Under the pieces are notes generated by a model. It worked only from the letters and a program-made list of their open reading frames with translations. It did no database searches and was not told where the DNA came from. A stretch of DNA of 64,000 nt from CAWDYA01 sp963806495 (GTDB lineage: Bacteria > Acidobacteriota > Polarisedimenticolia > JACPZX01 > DASXTC01), in NCBI GenBank assembly GCA_963806495.1, contig CAWDYA010000005.1, positions 124,001 to 188,000 on the forward strand, written 5' to 3'. How positions within the stretch are numbered: position 1 is the first letter of the stretch; the number at the start of each line of letters is the position of its first letter. Positions 1 through 8,323 of this stretch are shown one piece after another. The position numbers were made by a program, and so were the translations under genes.

Positions 1-244
1 CGAAGCGATGGCCGCGGCGGCGCGAGAGAGATCGGGCGCGGACCTCGCCGTCTCGATTACCGGCATCGCCGGTCCCGACGGCGGGACGACCGAGAAACCT
101 GTCGGCCTCGTCTATATCGGGCTGGCCGACGCCGATGCGAGCAGGGCCACGAAGCACCGCTTCCCGGGAGGTCGCGAGACCGTGCGGATGCTCTCGGCGC
201 GCAACGCGCTGGATCGGATCAGGCGGAGGCTGATAGCGGGATGA
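1..244 (+). CDS. cinA: CinA C-terminal domain, nicotinamide-nucleotide amidase (5' truncated)
   Basis: The window opens inside this gene; the reading frame is open from base 2 and ends at the TGA at 242-244. The visible residues hold the conserved CinA C-terminal core, including GIAGPDGGTTEKPVG, followed by the family-typical VRMLSARNALDRIRR end. The domain deamidates NMN in pyridine nucleotide salvage. The N-terminal molybdopterin-binding-like domain, if present, lies outside the window. The stop overlaps the start of thpR by four bases (ATGA), so the two are probably co-transcribed. Confidence 0.9.
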   Translation, partial: EAMAAAARERSGADLAVSITGIAGPDGGTTEKPVGLVYIGLADADASRATKHRFPGGRETVRMLSARNALDRIRRRLIAG

Positions 245-798
245 GACTCTTCGTCGCGGTAAGTCTTCCCCCGTCGATTCGCATGGAGCTGCAGCGGCTG
301 TGCGACGAGCTGCGACGGGCGGCCGCAGGGCTGAGATGGGTGCGCCCGGACGCGATCCACCTGACGCTGAGGTTTCTCGGTGAGCTGCCGGAGGACGATC
401 TGCCGCGTATCCAGTCCGGCCTGCGTTCCTCGCTTCCCGGTTCGCACCCGCCTTTCGCTCTCGGGCTTGGCGAGCTGGGGCGATTCCCGAGCCGGGGACG
501 ACCGCAGGTGATCTGGGTGGGACTGGTCGACGGGCAGGGGGATCTGGCGCGTCTGCAGGCCAGAGTCGAAGCGGCCATCCAGGCGTCGGGGATGCCACCC
601 GAAGCGCGGCCCTTCCGTCCACACCTCACCCTGGCCCGTGTGGCGGAGCGCCGGCCTCCGGTCGAGCTGCTCGAAAGGCTCGCCGCTAGGGGCCGTCCGG
701 CGCCAATCAGCTTCGAGGTGCGCTCCGTATGCCTGTTCCAGAGCATCCTCAGACCGCAGGGTGCCGAGTACCGGAAGATCGAGGAGTACTCGTTGTGA
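241..798 (+). CDS. thpR: RNA 2',3'-cyclic phosphodiesterase (LigT/ThpR, 2H family)
   Basis: A 185-residue protein with the two HxT motifs that define the 2H phosphoesterase fold: HLTLRFLG (first His is residue 40) and HLTLARV (first His is residue 128). The start MRLFVAVSLP is typical for the family, and so is the length. It hydrolyses 2',3'-cyclic phosphate RNA ends to 2'-phosphates in the cytoplasm. The start codon overlaps the cinA stop, and cinA-thpR adjacency is a common bacterial arrangement. The RNA-end enzyme RtcB is also encoded in this window at about 17.8 kb, although the two are not linked. Confidence 0.92.
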   Translation: MRLFVAVSLPPSIRMELQRLCDELRRAAAGLRWVRPDAIHLTLRFLGELPEDDLPRIQSGLRSSLPGSHPPFALGLGELGRFPSRGRPQVIWVGLVDGQGDLARLQARVEAAIQASGMPPEARPFRPHLTLARVAERRPPVELLERLAARGRPAPISFEVRSVCLFQSILRPQGAEYRKIEEYSL

Positions 799-800
799 GC

Positions 801-1388
801 ATGCCCGGTACGGCCTCCGTCCTGATCGCCTACCTTCTCGGCTCGATCCCGTTCGGGTATCTGCTCTTCCGAACACTCGCCGGCGGAGACATCCGCCAGA
901 AGGGGAGCGGGAACATCGGCGCGACGAACGCCTTCCGCGCCGGGGGGCGCGCCATCGGTGTCGCGACCCTCCTGCTCGACGTGCTCAAGGGGCTCGCCGC
1001 CGTCGCCCTCTCCCGGTGGATGACGGGCGATCCTGTCTGGCAGGCTGCTGCGGCGTTCGCCGCGGTGGCCGGCCACTGCTATCCGTTCACGCTGCGTTTC
1101 AGGGGCGGCAAGGGGATAGCCACCGGCGGCGGCGCCTACGGCCTCGCGGCTCCGCTGCCGATGCTGGTCGCCGTCGGGCTGTTCGCCGTTACCACGGCGC
1201 TCACACGGATGGTCTCGCTGGGCTCGATCGTGGCCGGCCTGTCGCTGCCCGTGCTCGTCATGCTGCTGCAGCCCGATCGCGCGCTGGTGGTCTCGTCGGC
1301 GGCCGCGGCGGTACTCGTGGTGACGCGGCACCACGCGAACATCCGGCGTATCCTTGCCGGGGAGGAGAATCGAATCCGTGGCTCGTGA
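801..1388 (+). CDS. plsY: Acyl-phosphate:glycerol-3-phosphate acyltransferase, membrane protein PlsY
   Basis: 195 residues from the ATG at 801; a GTG two codons earlier (795) is an alternative. The three conserved PlsY loops are present: GSIPFGYLL near the N-terminus, GSGNIGATN, and RGGKGIATGGG. Several hydrophobic transmembrane segments are interspersed. The enzyme transfers acyl groups from acyl-phosphate (made by PlsX, encoded at 33547) to sn-glycerol-3-phosphate, the first step of phospholipid synthesis. gpsA, which supplies glycerol-3-phosphate, follows directly and overlaps the end of plsY. Confidence 0.95.
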   Translation: MPGTASVLIAYLLGSIPFGYLLFRTLAGGDIRQKGSGNIGATNAFRAGGRAIGVATLLLDVLKGLAAVALSRWMTGDPVWQAAAAFAAVAGHCYPFTLRFRGGKGIATGGGAYGLAAPLPMLVAVGLFAVTTALTRMVSLGSIVAGLSLPVLVMLLQPDRALVVSSAAAAVLVVTRHHANIRRILAGEENRIRGS

Positions 1389-2385
1389 CGTCGCGATCGT
1401 CGGTGGAGGCTCCTGGGGCACGGCGCTGGCGATCCATCTCGCCCGGGCCGGGTCGGCTCCGGCGCTGTGGGTGCACGACCCCTTACTGGCGTCCCGGATC
1501 GCCAGGTCGAGGGACAACGCGACCTATCTGCCCGGACATCCGCTCCCTGAGACGATCGACGTGACCTCTGACCTGCACGAGGCGGTCCGTGGCGCGCGGG
1601 AGATCCTGATGGTCGTGCCTTCGCATCATACGCGTGCCGTCCTCGAGGCGATGAAAGGGCACCTGGACGCGGACGCCGTCTTCTGCGTGGCTTCCAAGGG
1701 GATAGAGAACGACACGCTGCTGCGCGTGTCGGAGGTGCTCGGCGAGGTGCTGGGGACGGATGTGATGGAGCGCGTCGCCGTGCTCTCGGGCCCCTCGTTC
1801 GCGGCTGAGGTGGCAGCGGGCCATCCTACCGCCGTCGTGGTGGGCGCGACCGACGTGGATCTGTGTGTCAGGCTCCAGCGGCGGATTTCGTTCGGCTCCC
1901 TGCGCGTCTACACCAACGCGGATCGGGTCGGCGTGGAGCTGGGCGGCGCGCTCAAGAACGTCATCGCCATCGGAGCCGGGGCCGTCGAGGGACTCGGCCA
2001 CGGCTCGAACACACTGGCGGCGTTGATCACGCGCGGGCTCGCCGAGATCAGCCGGCTGGCCGAGGCCCTCGGGGGCCGGCGCGAGACCCTGGCGGGGCTG
2101 GCCGGGCTGGGCGACCTGGTGCTCACCTGCACGGGGAAGCTCTCCCGCAACCGGGCGCTGGGGGTGGCCCTCGGTCGCGGCCGGACTCTCGACGAGGTGA
2201 CCGCCGCGACACCGATGGTGGCGGAGGGGGTACGGACGACCCTGTCGGCACACCGGCTGGCCGCTCGGGAGGGGGTCGACATGCCGATCACCGCGCAGGT
2301 GCACGCGCTTCTCTACGAGGGGAAGCGTCCCGCCGACGCGATCGCCGCCCTGCTGACGCGGGAGCTGAGGAGCGAGGGGAGCTGA
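1378..2385 (+). CDS. gpsA: NAD(P)+-dependent glycerol-3-phosphate dehydrogenase
   Basis: 335 residues. The GTG start at 1378 is chosen because a GGGGAGGAG ribosome-binding site lies about 7 bases upstream and the protein then begins just before the Rossmann motif GGGSWGTALA. Other family motifs are ASKGIE, LSGPSFA, and ELGGALKN with the catalytic lysine, followed by AGLGDLVLTC. It reduces dihydroxyacetone phosphate to sn-glycerol-3-phosphate for PlsY. The first codons overlap the last 11 bases of plsY, so the pair forms a phospholipid-entry unit. Confidence 0.96.
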   Translation: MARDVAIVGGGSWGTALAIHLARAGSAPALWVHDPLLASRIARSRDNATYLPGHPLPETIDVTSDLHEAVRGAREILMVVPSHHTRAVLEAMKGHLDADAVFCVASKGIENDTLLRVSEVLGEVLGTDVMERVAVLSGPSFAAEVAAGHPTAVVVGATDVDLCVRLQRRISFGSLRVYTNADRVGVELGGALKNVIAIGAGAVEGLGHGSNTLAALITRGLAEISRLAEALGGRRETLAGLAGLGDLVLTCTGKLSRNRALGVALGRGRTLDEVTAATPMVAEGVRTTLSAHRLAAREGVDMPITAQVHALLYEGKRPADAIAALLTRELRSEGS

Positions 2386-2457
2386 ACCTCCCGCTCGACC
2401 TTACCCATGCCGGGAACATAGATTGGGCCCGGGCGGCGCCGCCTCCTGCTGCCTGCC

Positions 2458-2466
2458 TGCTATAGT
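2458..2466 (+). promoter_or_regulatory. Possible extended -10 promoter for the PHP phosphatase gene
   Basis: TGC followed by TATAGT at 2461-2466 forms an extended -10 element about 50 bases before the TTG start at 2516. No recognisable -35 hexamer is found 16-18 bases upstream. It lies in the 130-base gap after gpsA. Confidence 0.35.
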
Positions 2467-2515
2467 GGCTCCCGTGCGCCTCATCCCCTGAATCCTGCAA
2501 AGGTGGACACCGAAC

Positions 2516-3307
2516 TTGATCGATACCCACAGCCACATCCTTCCCGGAATCGACGACGGCTCCAAGAGTATCGACGAGTCGATCGAGCTGTGCCGCATCG
2601 CCGCGGACGACGGCGTGGAGACGACCGTGTGCACGCCGCACATCGACTTCCGGTACACCAACCGCAGGGAGAGCATCGAGGGGCCCTTCGAGACCCTGCG
2701 TGCGGCCCTGCGGGAGGAGGGGATTCCCCTGGAGCTCGTCAAGGGGGCCGAGGTTCACATGGCCCCCGACATCCTCGTGAAGGTGAAAGGGAACGAGCTG
2801 GTCACGTACGGCGACCAGGGGCGCTATCTCCTGCTCGAGTTCCCGTTCCAGCAGGTGCTCGTCGGCACTGAGGATATGGTGTACCGGCTGCGCCTCGCCT
2901 CGGTGACCCCCGTGGTGGCCCACCCTGAGAGGATCGGCTGGTTCATGGAGGATCCCGACCGTCTCTTCCGGCTGATCCGGCTCGGAGCGCTTGGTCAGAT
3001 CACCGGCGGCAGCATCCTCGGGCAGTTCGGGGATCGAAGCCAGAAGGCGGCGTTGACCATGGTTGAGCGGAACCTGGCCCACATCCTCGCGTCGGATGCG
3101 CACGACACCAGCTACCGCAGGCCGGTCCTGTCGGAGGCCGCCGAGGAGATCGCCCGCCGGTTCGGTCCGGAGCGGTCGCGTCAGATGGTCTCGGAATATC
3201 CGCGCGCCTTGCTGTCCGGTGACGAAATCGACCCACCCGAGCCGCTCGAAGCGCCGCGCCGGCTCTCGGGGATCCTGGGGATATTCGGGCGGCGCGGCAC
3301 GCGCTAG
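2516..3307 (+). CDS. PHP-family protein-tyrosine phosphatase (CpsB/CapC/YwqE type)
   Basis: 263 residues. It starts at TTG 2516, preceded by AGGTGG about 8 bases upstream, and the reading begins directly at the metal-binding motif DTHSHILPGIDDGS. Further histidine and aspartate ligands are visible in TPHIDFRY, VVAHPER and SDAHDT. Length and motif order match the manganese-dependent CpsB/YwqE tyrosine phosphatases, which act on bacterial tyrosine kinases of exopolysaccharide assembly. No polysaccharide genes or BY-kinase lie next to it, so its partner is not visible here. The C-terminus ends in a basic tail (IFGRRGTR). Confidence 0.85.
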   Translation: MIDTHSHILPGIDDGSKSIDESIELCRIAADDGVETTVCTPHIDFRYTNRRESIEGPFETLRAALREEGIPLELVKGAEVHMAPDILVKVKGNELVTYGDQGRYLLLEFPFQQVLVGTEDMVYRLRLASVTPVVAHPERIGWFMEDPDRLFRLIRLGALGQITGGSILGQFGDRSQKAALTMVERNLAHILASDAHDTSYRRPVLSEAAEEIARRFGPERSRQMVSEYPRALLSGDEIDPPEPLEAPRRLSGILGIFGRRGTR

Positions 3308-3429
3308 CCGCCACCGAGGCGCGCGCTGGACAAATACGGCGGTGGTGACATCATGTCGTGGTATCGGACCGGCCGGCGGGCGTCCGACGCCACGTCGAAA
3401 CCGAACCTGAACCACAGGAGGCGCCATCC

Positions 3430-4221
3430 ATGAACCCCGCGATGACCACCCCGAGAGGACGGATCCTCGGTCTGGGAGCTGCCCTCGCCGCGATGCTGCT
3501 GGTGTTGGCGTTCACGCCGGCGGTCGCCGGCGACCAGCCGGACAAGAAGGCCACCAGCCACATGAGGCTGGCCCAGAATCTCTTCGATGCGGGTCGTCTC
3601 GGCGAGGCCCTCAGCACGGTCGACAAGGCGCTCGACGAGGACCGCAAGTACGTTCAGGCGCATCTTCTGCGCGGTATGATCCTCTATCGGATGGGCCAGA
3701 TGCAGGAGGCGCTCAAGGAGTTCGACCGGACGCTCTCCCTCGACAAGGGTTATACCGACGCGCGCATCTACCAGGGCAGCGTCCTGGCCAACCTCAAGCG
3801 CAACGAGGAGGCGATGAAGGCGTTCGACGAAGCGCTCACCGATTTGACCTACCCCTGGCCCGAGCGCATCCACGTCAACATCGGCATGCTGTATCGCGAG
3901 ATGGGGCAACCCGACAAGGCCCTCGAGAGTCTCAAGAAGGCGGTGAATCTCAACCCCTCGTATGCGCGGGGGTACTATGAGCTCGGCGTGACGTACGAGT
4001 CGATGGGACGCAGCAACGACGCGCTGCGCGCGTACCAGGACGCTCTCGTCGGGATGGAGGAGTCTCCCGACCTGAACCTGCGGCTCGGGCTGGCGCTGCT
4101 CAGATCCGGCAAGCCGGGCAAGGCACGCGAGCACCTCGAGAAGGTGATCAAGCTCTCGCCCGACGGGCCCGAGGCCGCGCAGGCGCGCGACGAGATCAAG
4201 AAGATACAGAATCCTTCATGA
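3430..4221 (+). CDS. Secreted TPR-repeat protein
   Basis: 263 residues from the ATG at 3430, which has AGGAGG 7 bases upstream. Residues 1 to about 36 are a signal peptide with a hydrophobic stretch (LGAALAAMLLVLAF) and a likely cleavage after AVAG. The rest is tandem TPR units, with recurring patterns such as ALxxxDKALDxD, ALKEFDRTLSLDKGY, ALESLKKAVNLNPSY and AREHLEKVIKLSPDG. It is probably a periplasmic scaffold. The stop overlaps the ftsY start by four bases (ATGA). The specific partner cannot be told from sequence. Confidence 0.85.
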   Translation: MNPAMTTPRGRILGLGAALAAMLLVLAFTPAVAGDQPDKKATSHMRLAQNLFDAGRLGEALSTVDKALDEDRKYVQAHLLRGMILYRMGQMQEALKEFDRTLSLDKGYTDARIYQGSVLANLKRNEEAMKAFDEALTDLTYPWPERIHVNIGMLYREMGQPDKALESLKKAVNLNPSYARGYYELGVTYESMGRSNDALRAYQDALVGMEESPDLNLRLGLALLRSGKPGKAREHLEKVIKLSPDGPEAAQARDEIKKIQNPS

Positions 4222-5151
4222 GTCTCTTCGACCGCCTGCAGGCCGGCCTCACGCGGACGCGCGAGGGGCTCATGTCCCGGCTGGGCACCCTGTTCCGCCC
4301 GGGGGAGGCGAGGCGTGTCGGCGAGATTCTCGACGACCTGGAGGAGATCCTGATCCAGGCCGACGTGGGGCCGGCGGTGGCGGCCGAACTGGTCGAACAG
4401 GTCAGAAAATCGGCCGGCCGGGATCGCTCGATCGGGGGGGTGGCCGACCTGCGCGACCTGCTCACGAGCGCTATCGTCTCGATCGCCGGGCCGGAGCCCG
4501 CCGGCGGGCCGTCGCTGCCCGCGAAGCCCCACGTGATCTTCCTCGTCGGCGTCAACGGCGGCGGGAAGACCACCACCGCGGCGAAGCTCGCCGCACGGCT
4601 GAAGAAGGAGGGGCGCAAGGGGCTCCTCGCGGCCGCCGACACATTCCGTGCCGCGGCGATCGATCAGCTCGAGGTCTGGGCCGAGCGCGTGAAGGTCGAC
4701 CTGATCCGGCACCAGGATGGCGCCGATCCGTCGGCAGTGGTGTTCGACGCGCTGAAGGCCGCGCGAGCCAGGGGCTCCGATTTCGTGATCGTGGATACCG
4801 CGGGCCGCCTGCACACGAAGACACCGTTGATGAAGGAGCTCGAGAAGATCTACAGGATCGCGGGGCGCGAGGTGGACGGCGCGCCCCACGAGTCGCTGCT
4901 CGTCATCGACGCGAACACGGGCCAGAACGGCGTGGCACAGGCGCGCGAGTTCCTCAAGGCGGGCCGGATCACCGGGCTCGTGCTGACGAAGCTCGATGGA
5001 ACGGCCAGGGGCGGTGTCGCCATCGGCGTCTCGCGCACCCTCGGGATCCCTCTGCGTTACGTGGGGGTCGGCGAGGGAGCTGGATGATCTGCTCGAGTTC
5101 TCCCTCGAACAGTATGCGGCGGGCCTGCTGGCTCCCGCGGACGCCCCATGA
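4218..5151 (+). CDS. ftsY: Signal recognition particle receptor FtsY, with a single-base frameshift near the 3' end
   Basis: SRP-receptor GTPase of about 310 residues. N and G domains are clear: GVNGGGKTTTAAKLA (G1), DTFRAAAIDQLEVW, DTAGRLHTK (G3) and TKLDGTARGG (G4). The uninterrupted frame ends at TGA 5085-5087 just after YVGVGE, which would remove the C-terminal helix. In the +1 frame from about 5077 the sequence continues ELDDLLEFSLEQYAAGLL and stops at 5149-5151, exactly the family ending. One extra G at 5075-5077 (GAGGGAG instead of GAGGAG) explains the break. The acidic A domain is short. The gene overlaps the preceding TPR gene; ffh, encoding its partner, is 4 kb downstream. Confidence 0.9.
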
Positions 5152-5184
5152 GCCGGATCGGACGTTCCGGGCTGCGGGTCTGAC

Positions 5185-6327
5185 ATGTCGGTGGCGCGTG
5201 ATCGTCATCTCATGCACAGATGCCTCGAGCTGGCGCGGCGCGGCGAGGGGCGCACCAGCCCGAATCCCATGGTCGGTGCGGTCGTCGCCCGGGGCGACCG
5301 GGTCGTGGCGGAGGCGTATCATCGCAGGGCGGGAGGCCCGCATGCCGAGGTGGCGGCGTTGCGCCTCGCTGGTCCGGCGGCGCGCGGAGCCACACTCTAC
5401 GCGAACCTCGAGCCATGCTGCCACTACGGGCGGACACCCCCCTGCGTGGACGCGATCCTCGAGGCAGGGATCCGCCGCGTCGTCGCGGCGCACCGGGATC
5501 CGTTCCCCCTGGTGAGCGGCCGGGGGTTCGCGGCCCTGAGGCGGGCCGGTGTGCGGGTCGAGACAGGGCTGCTCAAGGACGAGGCGGAGCGGCTCAACGA
5601 ACGGTATCTCGTCTGGATCACGCGCGGGCGTCCCTTCGTGATGGTCAAGGCGGGGATGACCGCCGACGGCCGGATCGCCACTGCGACGGGCACGTCCCGC
5701 TGGATCACGTCCGTCCGCTCGCGGGCGCTGGCCCATGCGCTGAGGGCCGCGCATGACGCGCTCATGGTGGGGGCCGGCACGATCCTCGCGGACGACCCCC
5801 TGCTGACAGCGCGACGCGGATCGGGGCCCACCGCCGCGCTGTGGCCCCACCAGCCGTTGCGCGTCATCATGGATGGTCGTTTACGGGTGACATCGAGGAT
5901 GAGGCTTCTGCGGGCCGCCCGACAGGGTAGAGGAGGCGGGGTGCTGATCTACACGCGCCGGAGCGCCCCGGCGGTCCGGGCGGAGCGACTCCGACGTGCC
6001 GGTGCCGAGATCGTGGCGCTGCCGGCCTCCCGAAGCCGGACCGGGGTCGATATCCGGGCGGCGCTGAAGGATCTCGCCTCGCGCGGGGTCACCAGCGTCA
6101 TGATCGAGGGAGGGAGCGAGCTGACCTGGTCGGCTCTCGAGGCGAGGGTCGTGGACAAGGTCGCCCTGTTCGTCGCGCCGGTGATCGTGGGCGGACGGGA
6201 AGCGAAGGGCCTCGCCGGCGGCTCGGGTGTTCGCACGCCGGAAGGGGGATTCCGGCTCGTGGAGCCGAGGCTGACCCGGGTCGGAGAGGATTTGCTGGTC
6301 GAGGCATACGTGGGCGGGAGGCGCTGA
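5185..6327 (+). CDS. ribD: Bifunctional riboflavin biosynthesis deaminase/reductase RibD
   Basis: 380 residues. The N-terminal cytidine-deaminase-like domain carries zinc motifs HAEVAAL and PCCHYGRTPPC. The C-terminal reductase domain begins around residue 150 (VKAGMTADGRIA) and includes GAGTILADDPLLTAR and IEGGSELTW. It carries out the second and third steps of the pyrimidine branch of riboflavin synthesis: deamination, then reduction of the ribosyl side chain. It is the first gene of a compact ribD-ribE-ribBA run with gaps of a few bases. No FMN riboswitch (RFN element) was recognised upstream; the 33 bases after ftsY leave no room for one. Confidence 0.96.
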   Translation: MSVARDRHLMHRCLELARRGEGRTSPNPMVGAVVARGDRVVAEAYHRRAGGPHAEVAALRLAGPAARGATLYANLEPCCHYGRTPPCVDAILEAGIRRVVAAHRDPFPLVSGRGFAALRRAGVRVETGLLKDEAERLNERYLVWITRGRPFVMVKAGMTADGRIATATGTSRWITSVRSRALAHALRAAHDALMVGAGTILADDPLLTARRGSGPTAALWPHQPLRVIMDGRLRVTSRMRLLRAARQGRGGGVLIYTRRSAPAVRAERLRRAGAEIVALPASRSRTGVDIRAALKDLASRGVTSVMIEGGSELTWSALEARVVDKVALFVAPVIVGGREAKGLAGGSGVRTPEGGFRLVEPRLTRVGEDLLVEAYVGGRR

Positions 6328-6329
6328 GG

Positions 6330-6935
6330 GTGTTCACGGGGATCATCACGGAGGTCGGGATCGTCAGGTCGGCACGGGGCGAGCGCGCTGGCCGCCGGCT
6401 CAGGGTGGAGGCTCCCGCCACCGCGAGGGGTCTGCTCCGCGGTGGGAGCGTGGCGGTGGACGGGGTCTGTCTGACGGCGATCTCGATCGATCGACGGGGG
6501 TTCGAGGCCCAGGTCGTGCCGGAAACCTGCCGCCGGAGCACCCTGGGAGCGGTACGAAAGGGCGCGGGTGTGAACCTGGAACGCCCCATCGGGGCCGGGG
6601 CCGAGCTTTCGGGGCACTTCGTCCAGGGACACGTGGACGCCTTCGCCCAGGTGGAGGAGATGAGCCGATCGGGCGGAGAAGCCATTCTCGCGGTACAATT
6701 GTCCCCGGAGCTCTCGGGGCTGGTGGTTGAGAAGGGGTCGATCGCGATCAACGGCGTGAGCCTGACTGTCGCGTCCGTCACCGGGCGGCCGAGGCCCCGG
6801 TTCGCGGTCGCGCTGATCCCGCACACCCTGGCCTGCACCAATCTGGGCAGGCTGAAACGGGGCGACCGGGTGAATCTCGAGGCCGATGTCCTGGGCAAGT
6901 ACGTGCAGGCGTTCCTGCAGGCGAGGAAGGGATGA
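6330..6935 (+). CDS. ribE: Riboflavin synthase alpha chain
   Basis: 201 residues from GTG 6330. The start MFTGIITEVG is the family signature. The two internally repeated lumazine-binding halves are visible: GGSVAVDGVCLT in the first and GSIAINGVSLT in the second. The enzyme dismutates two 6,7-dimethyl-8-ribityllumazine molecules into riboflavin. It sits between ribD (2-base gap) and ribBA (4-base ATGA overlap). Lumazine synthase (ribH), which makes its substrate, is not in this cluster. Confidence 0.95.
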   Translation: MFTGIITEVGIVRSARGERAGRRLRVEAPATARGLLRGGSVAVDGVCLTAISIDRRGFEAQVVPETCRRSTLGAVRKGAGVNLERPIGAGAELSGHFVQGHVDAFAQVEEMSRSGGEAILAVQLSPELSGLVVEKGSIAINGVSLTVASVTGRPRPRFAVALIPHTLACTNLGRLKRGDRVNLEADVLGKYVQAFLQARKG

Positions 6936-8164
6936 ACAAAGCGAAGCTGGAAGCCGTCAAGAGCCCCGTTTTCGCCACCATCGAGGAGGCGATCGAGGAT
7001 TTCCGCGAGGGCCGGATGGTGCTGATCGTCGACGACGAGGACCGGGAAAACGAAGGAGACCTGGCGGTGGCCGCCGAGAAGCTCACGGCGGATCACGTCA
7101 ACTTCATGGCCCGGTTCGGACGCGGTCTGATCTGCCTGCCGATGACCGAGGAGCGGCTCGCGCAGCTCGAGATCCCCCTCATGGTGGAGAAGAACACATC
7201 CCCGTACGGGACCGCGTTCTGCGTCTCGATCGAGGCACGTGACGGTGTGAGCACCGGCATCTCCGCGAGCGATCGGGCGCGCACCGTCCGTGTCGCCGTC
7301 GACCCGGCCACCCGCCCTGGCGATCTATCGCGGCCCGGGCACATCTTTCCGCTGATGGCGGCGCCGGGGGGCGTCCTGAAGAGACCGGGGCAGACGGAGG
7401 CGTCGGTCGACCTCGCCCGGCTCGCGGGTCTGACCCCGGCCGGCGTGATCTGCGAGGTGATGAACGAGGACGGGACCATGGCGCGCGTCCCGGATCTGGC
7501 GGTGTTCGCCCGCAAACACGGTATCCGCATCATCTCCGTCGCGGGACTCATCCGTTACCGTATGCGCCACGAGCGCCTGATACGCCGCGTGGCCTCGCCG
7601 ATGCTGCCGACATCGTACGGGCCGTTCCGGATGCACGCCTACCGCAGCGACATCGAGGACAAGACCCACATCGCGCTCGTGCTCGGTGACGTCCGGATGG
7701 ACGAGCCGACCCTCGTGAGGATTCACAGCGAGTGCCTGACCGGCGACGTGTTCGGTTCCCTGCGCTGCGACTGCGGCCGGCAGCTCGACCGGGCCATGGA
7801 GCTGATCGCACGCGAGGGCAAGGGGATCATCATCTATCTCAGGCAGGAGGGACGTGGCATCGGTCTGGAGAACAAGCTCAAGGCGTACGAGCTGCAGGAG
7901 CAGGGCAAGGACACGGTCGAGGCCAACGAGAGCCTCGGCTTCAAGGCCGACCACCGTGACTACGGCATCGGCGCCCAGATGCTCTGCGACATCGGGGTCA
8001 ACCAGATCCGACTCATGACCAACAACCCCGACAAGTTCGTCGGGCTTCGGGGGTTCGGCATCGAAATCGTGGAACGGGTGCCGCTCGAGGTGCCCTCCAG
8101 TGGCATCACGCTCGACTACCTCAGGGTCAAGAAAGAGAAGCTGGGCCACTTCCTGTCGGTCTGA
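6932..8164 (+). CDS. ribBA: Bifunctional DHBP synthase / GTP cyclohydrolase II
   Basis: 410 residues. The N-terminal half (to about residue 215) is 3,4-dihydroxy-2-butanone 4-phosphate synthase with the acidic motif DDEDRENEGD and the HxxTE-type loop region GHIFPL. The C-terminal half is GTP cyclohydrolase II, with zinc cysteines in HSECLTGDVFGSLRCDCG and the motif RQEGRGIG followed by ANxxLGF. The fusion supplies both entry substrates of riboflavin synthesis. It overlaps ribE by 4 bases and ends the operon; the next gene, ffh, has its own promoter instead of the commonly linked ribH-nusB. Confidence 0.96.
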   Translation: MNKAKLEAVKSPVFATIEEAIEDFREGRMVLIVDDEDRENEGDLAVAAEKLTADHVNFMARFGRGLICLPMTEERLAQLEIPLMVEKNTSPYGTAFCVSIEARDGVSTGISASDRARTVRVAVDPATRPGDLSRPGHIFPLMAAPGGVLKRPGQTEASVDLARLAGLTPAGVICEVMNEDGTMARVPDLAVFARKHGIRIISVAGLIRYRMRHERLIRRVASPMLPTSYGPFRMHAYRSDIEDKTHIALVLGDVRMDEPTLVRIHSECLTGDVFGSLRCDCGRQLDRAMELIAREGKGIIIYLRQEGRGIGLENKLKAYELQEQGKDTVEANESLGFKADHRDYGIGAQMLCDIGVNQIRLMTNNPDKFVGLRGFGIEIVERVPLEVPSSGITLDYLRVKKEKLGHFLSV

Positions 8165-8198
8165 TCCCGCTAACCCAAGGCATCGCAGGATCTTACAC

Positions 8199-8226
8199 TT
8201 GACCCCTGCGGGCGCGCGGCTATAAT
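8199..8226 (+). promoter_or_regulatory. Sigma70-type promoter for the ffh-rplS operon
   Basis: TTGACC (8199-8204), a 16-base spacer and a perfect TATAAT (8221-8226). It lies between ribBA and ffh and predicts transcription from about 8233, giving an ffh leader of roughly 90 bases. This is one of the strongest consensus promoters in the window and fits a highly expressed ribosomal/SRP operon. Confidence 0.8.
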
Positions 8227-8323
8227 ACACCCTTCGCTCCCGAACCCTGAAGGTGGAACACCCGCCATCCCCGGGCCGCCGGCGCCGCCAGGGCCGACGG
8301 GACGGTCGACCGAGGTCCTGCAG

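Noticed and set aside
5085..5087. Reading the in-frame TGA of ftsY as selenocysteine
   Set aside because: The sequence after the TGA in the same frame is not FtsY-like and no SECIS-like hairpin was seen; the family ending is in the +1 frame.
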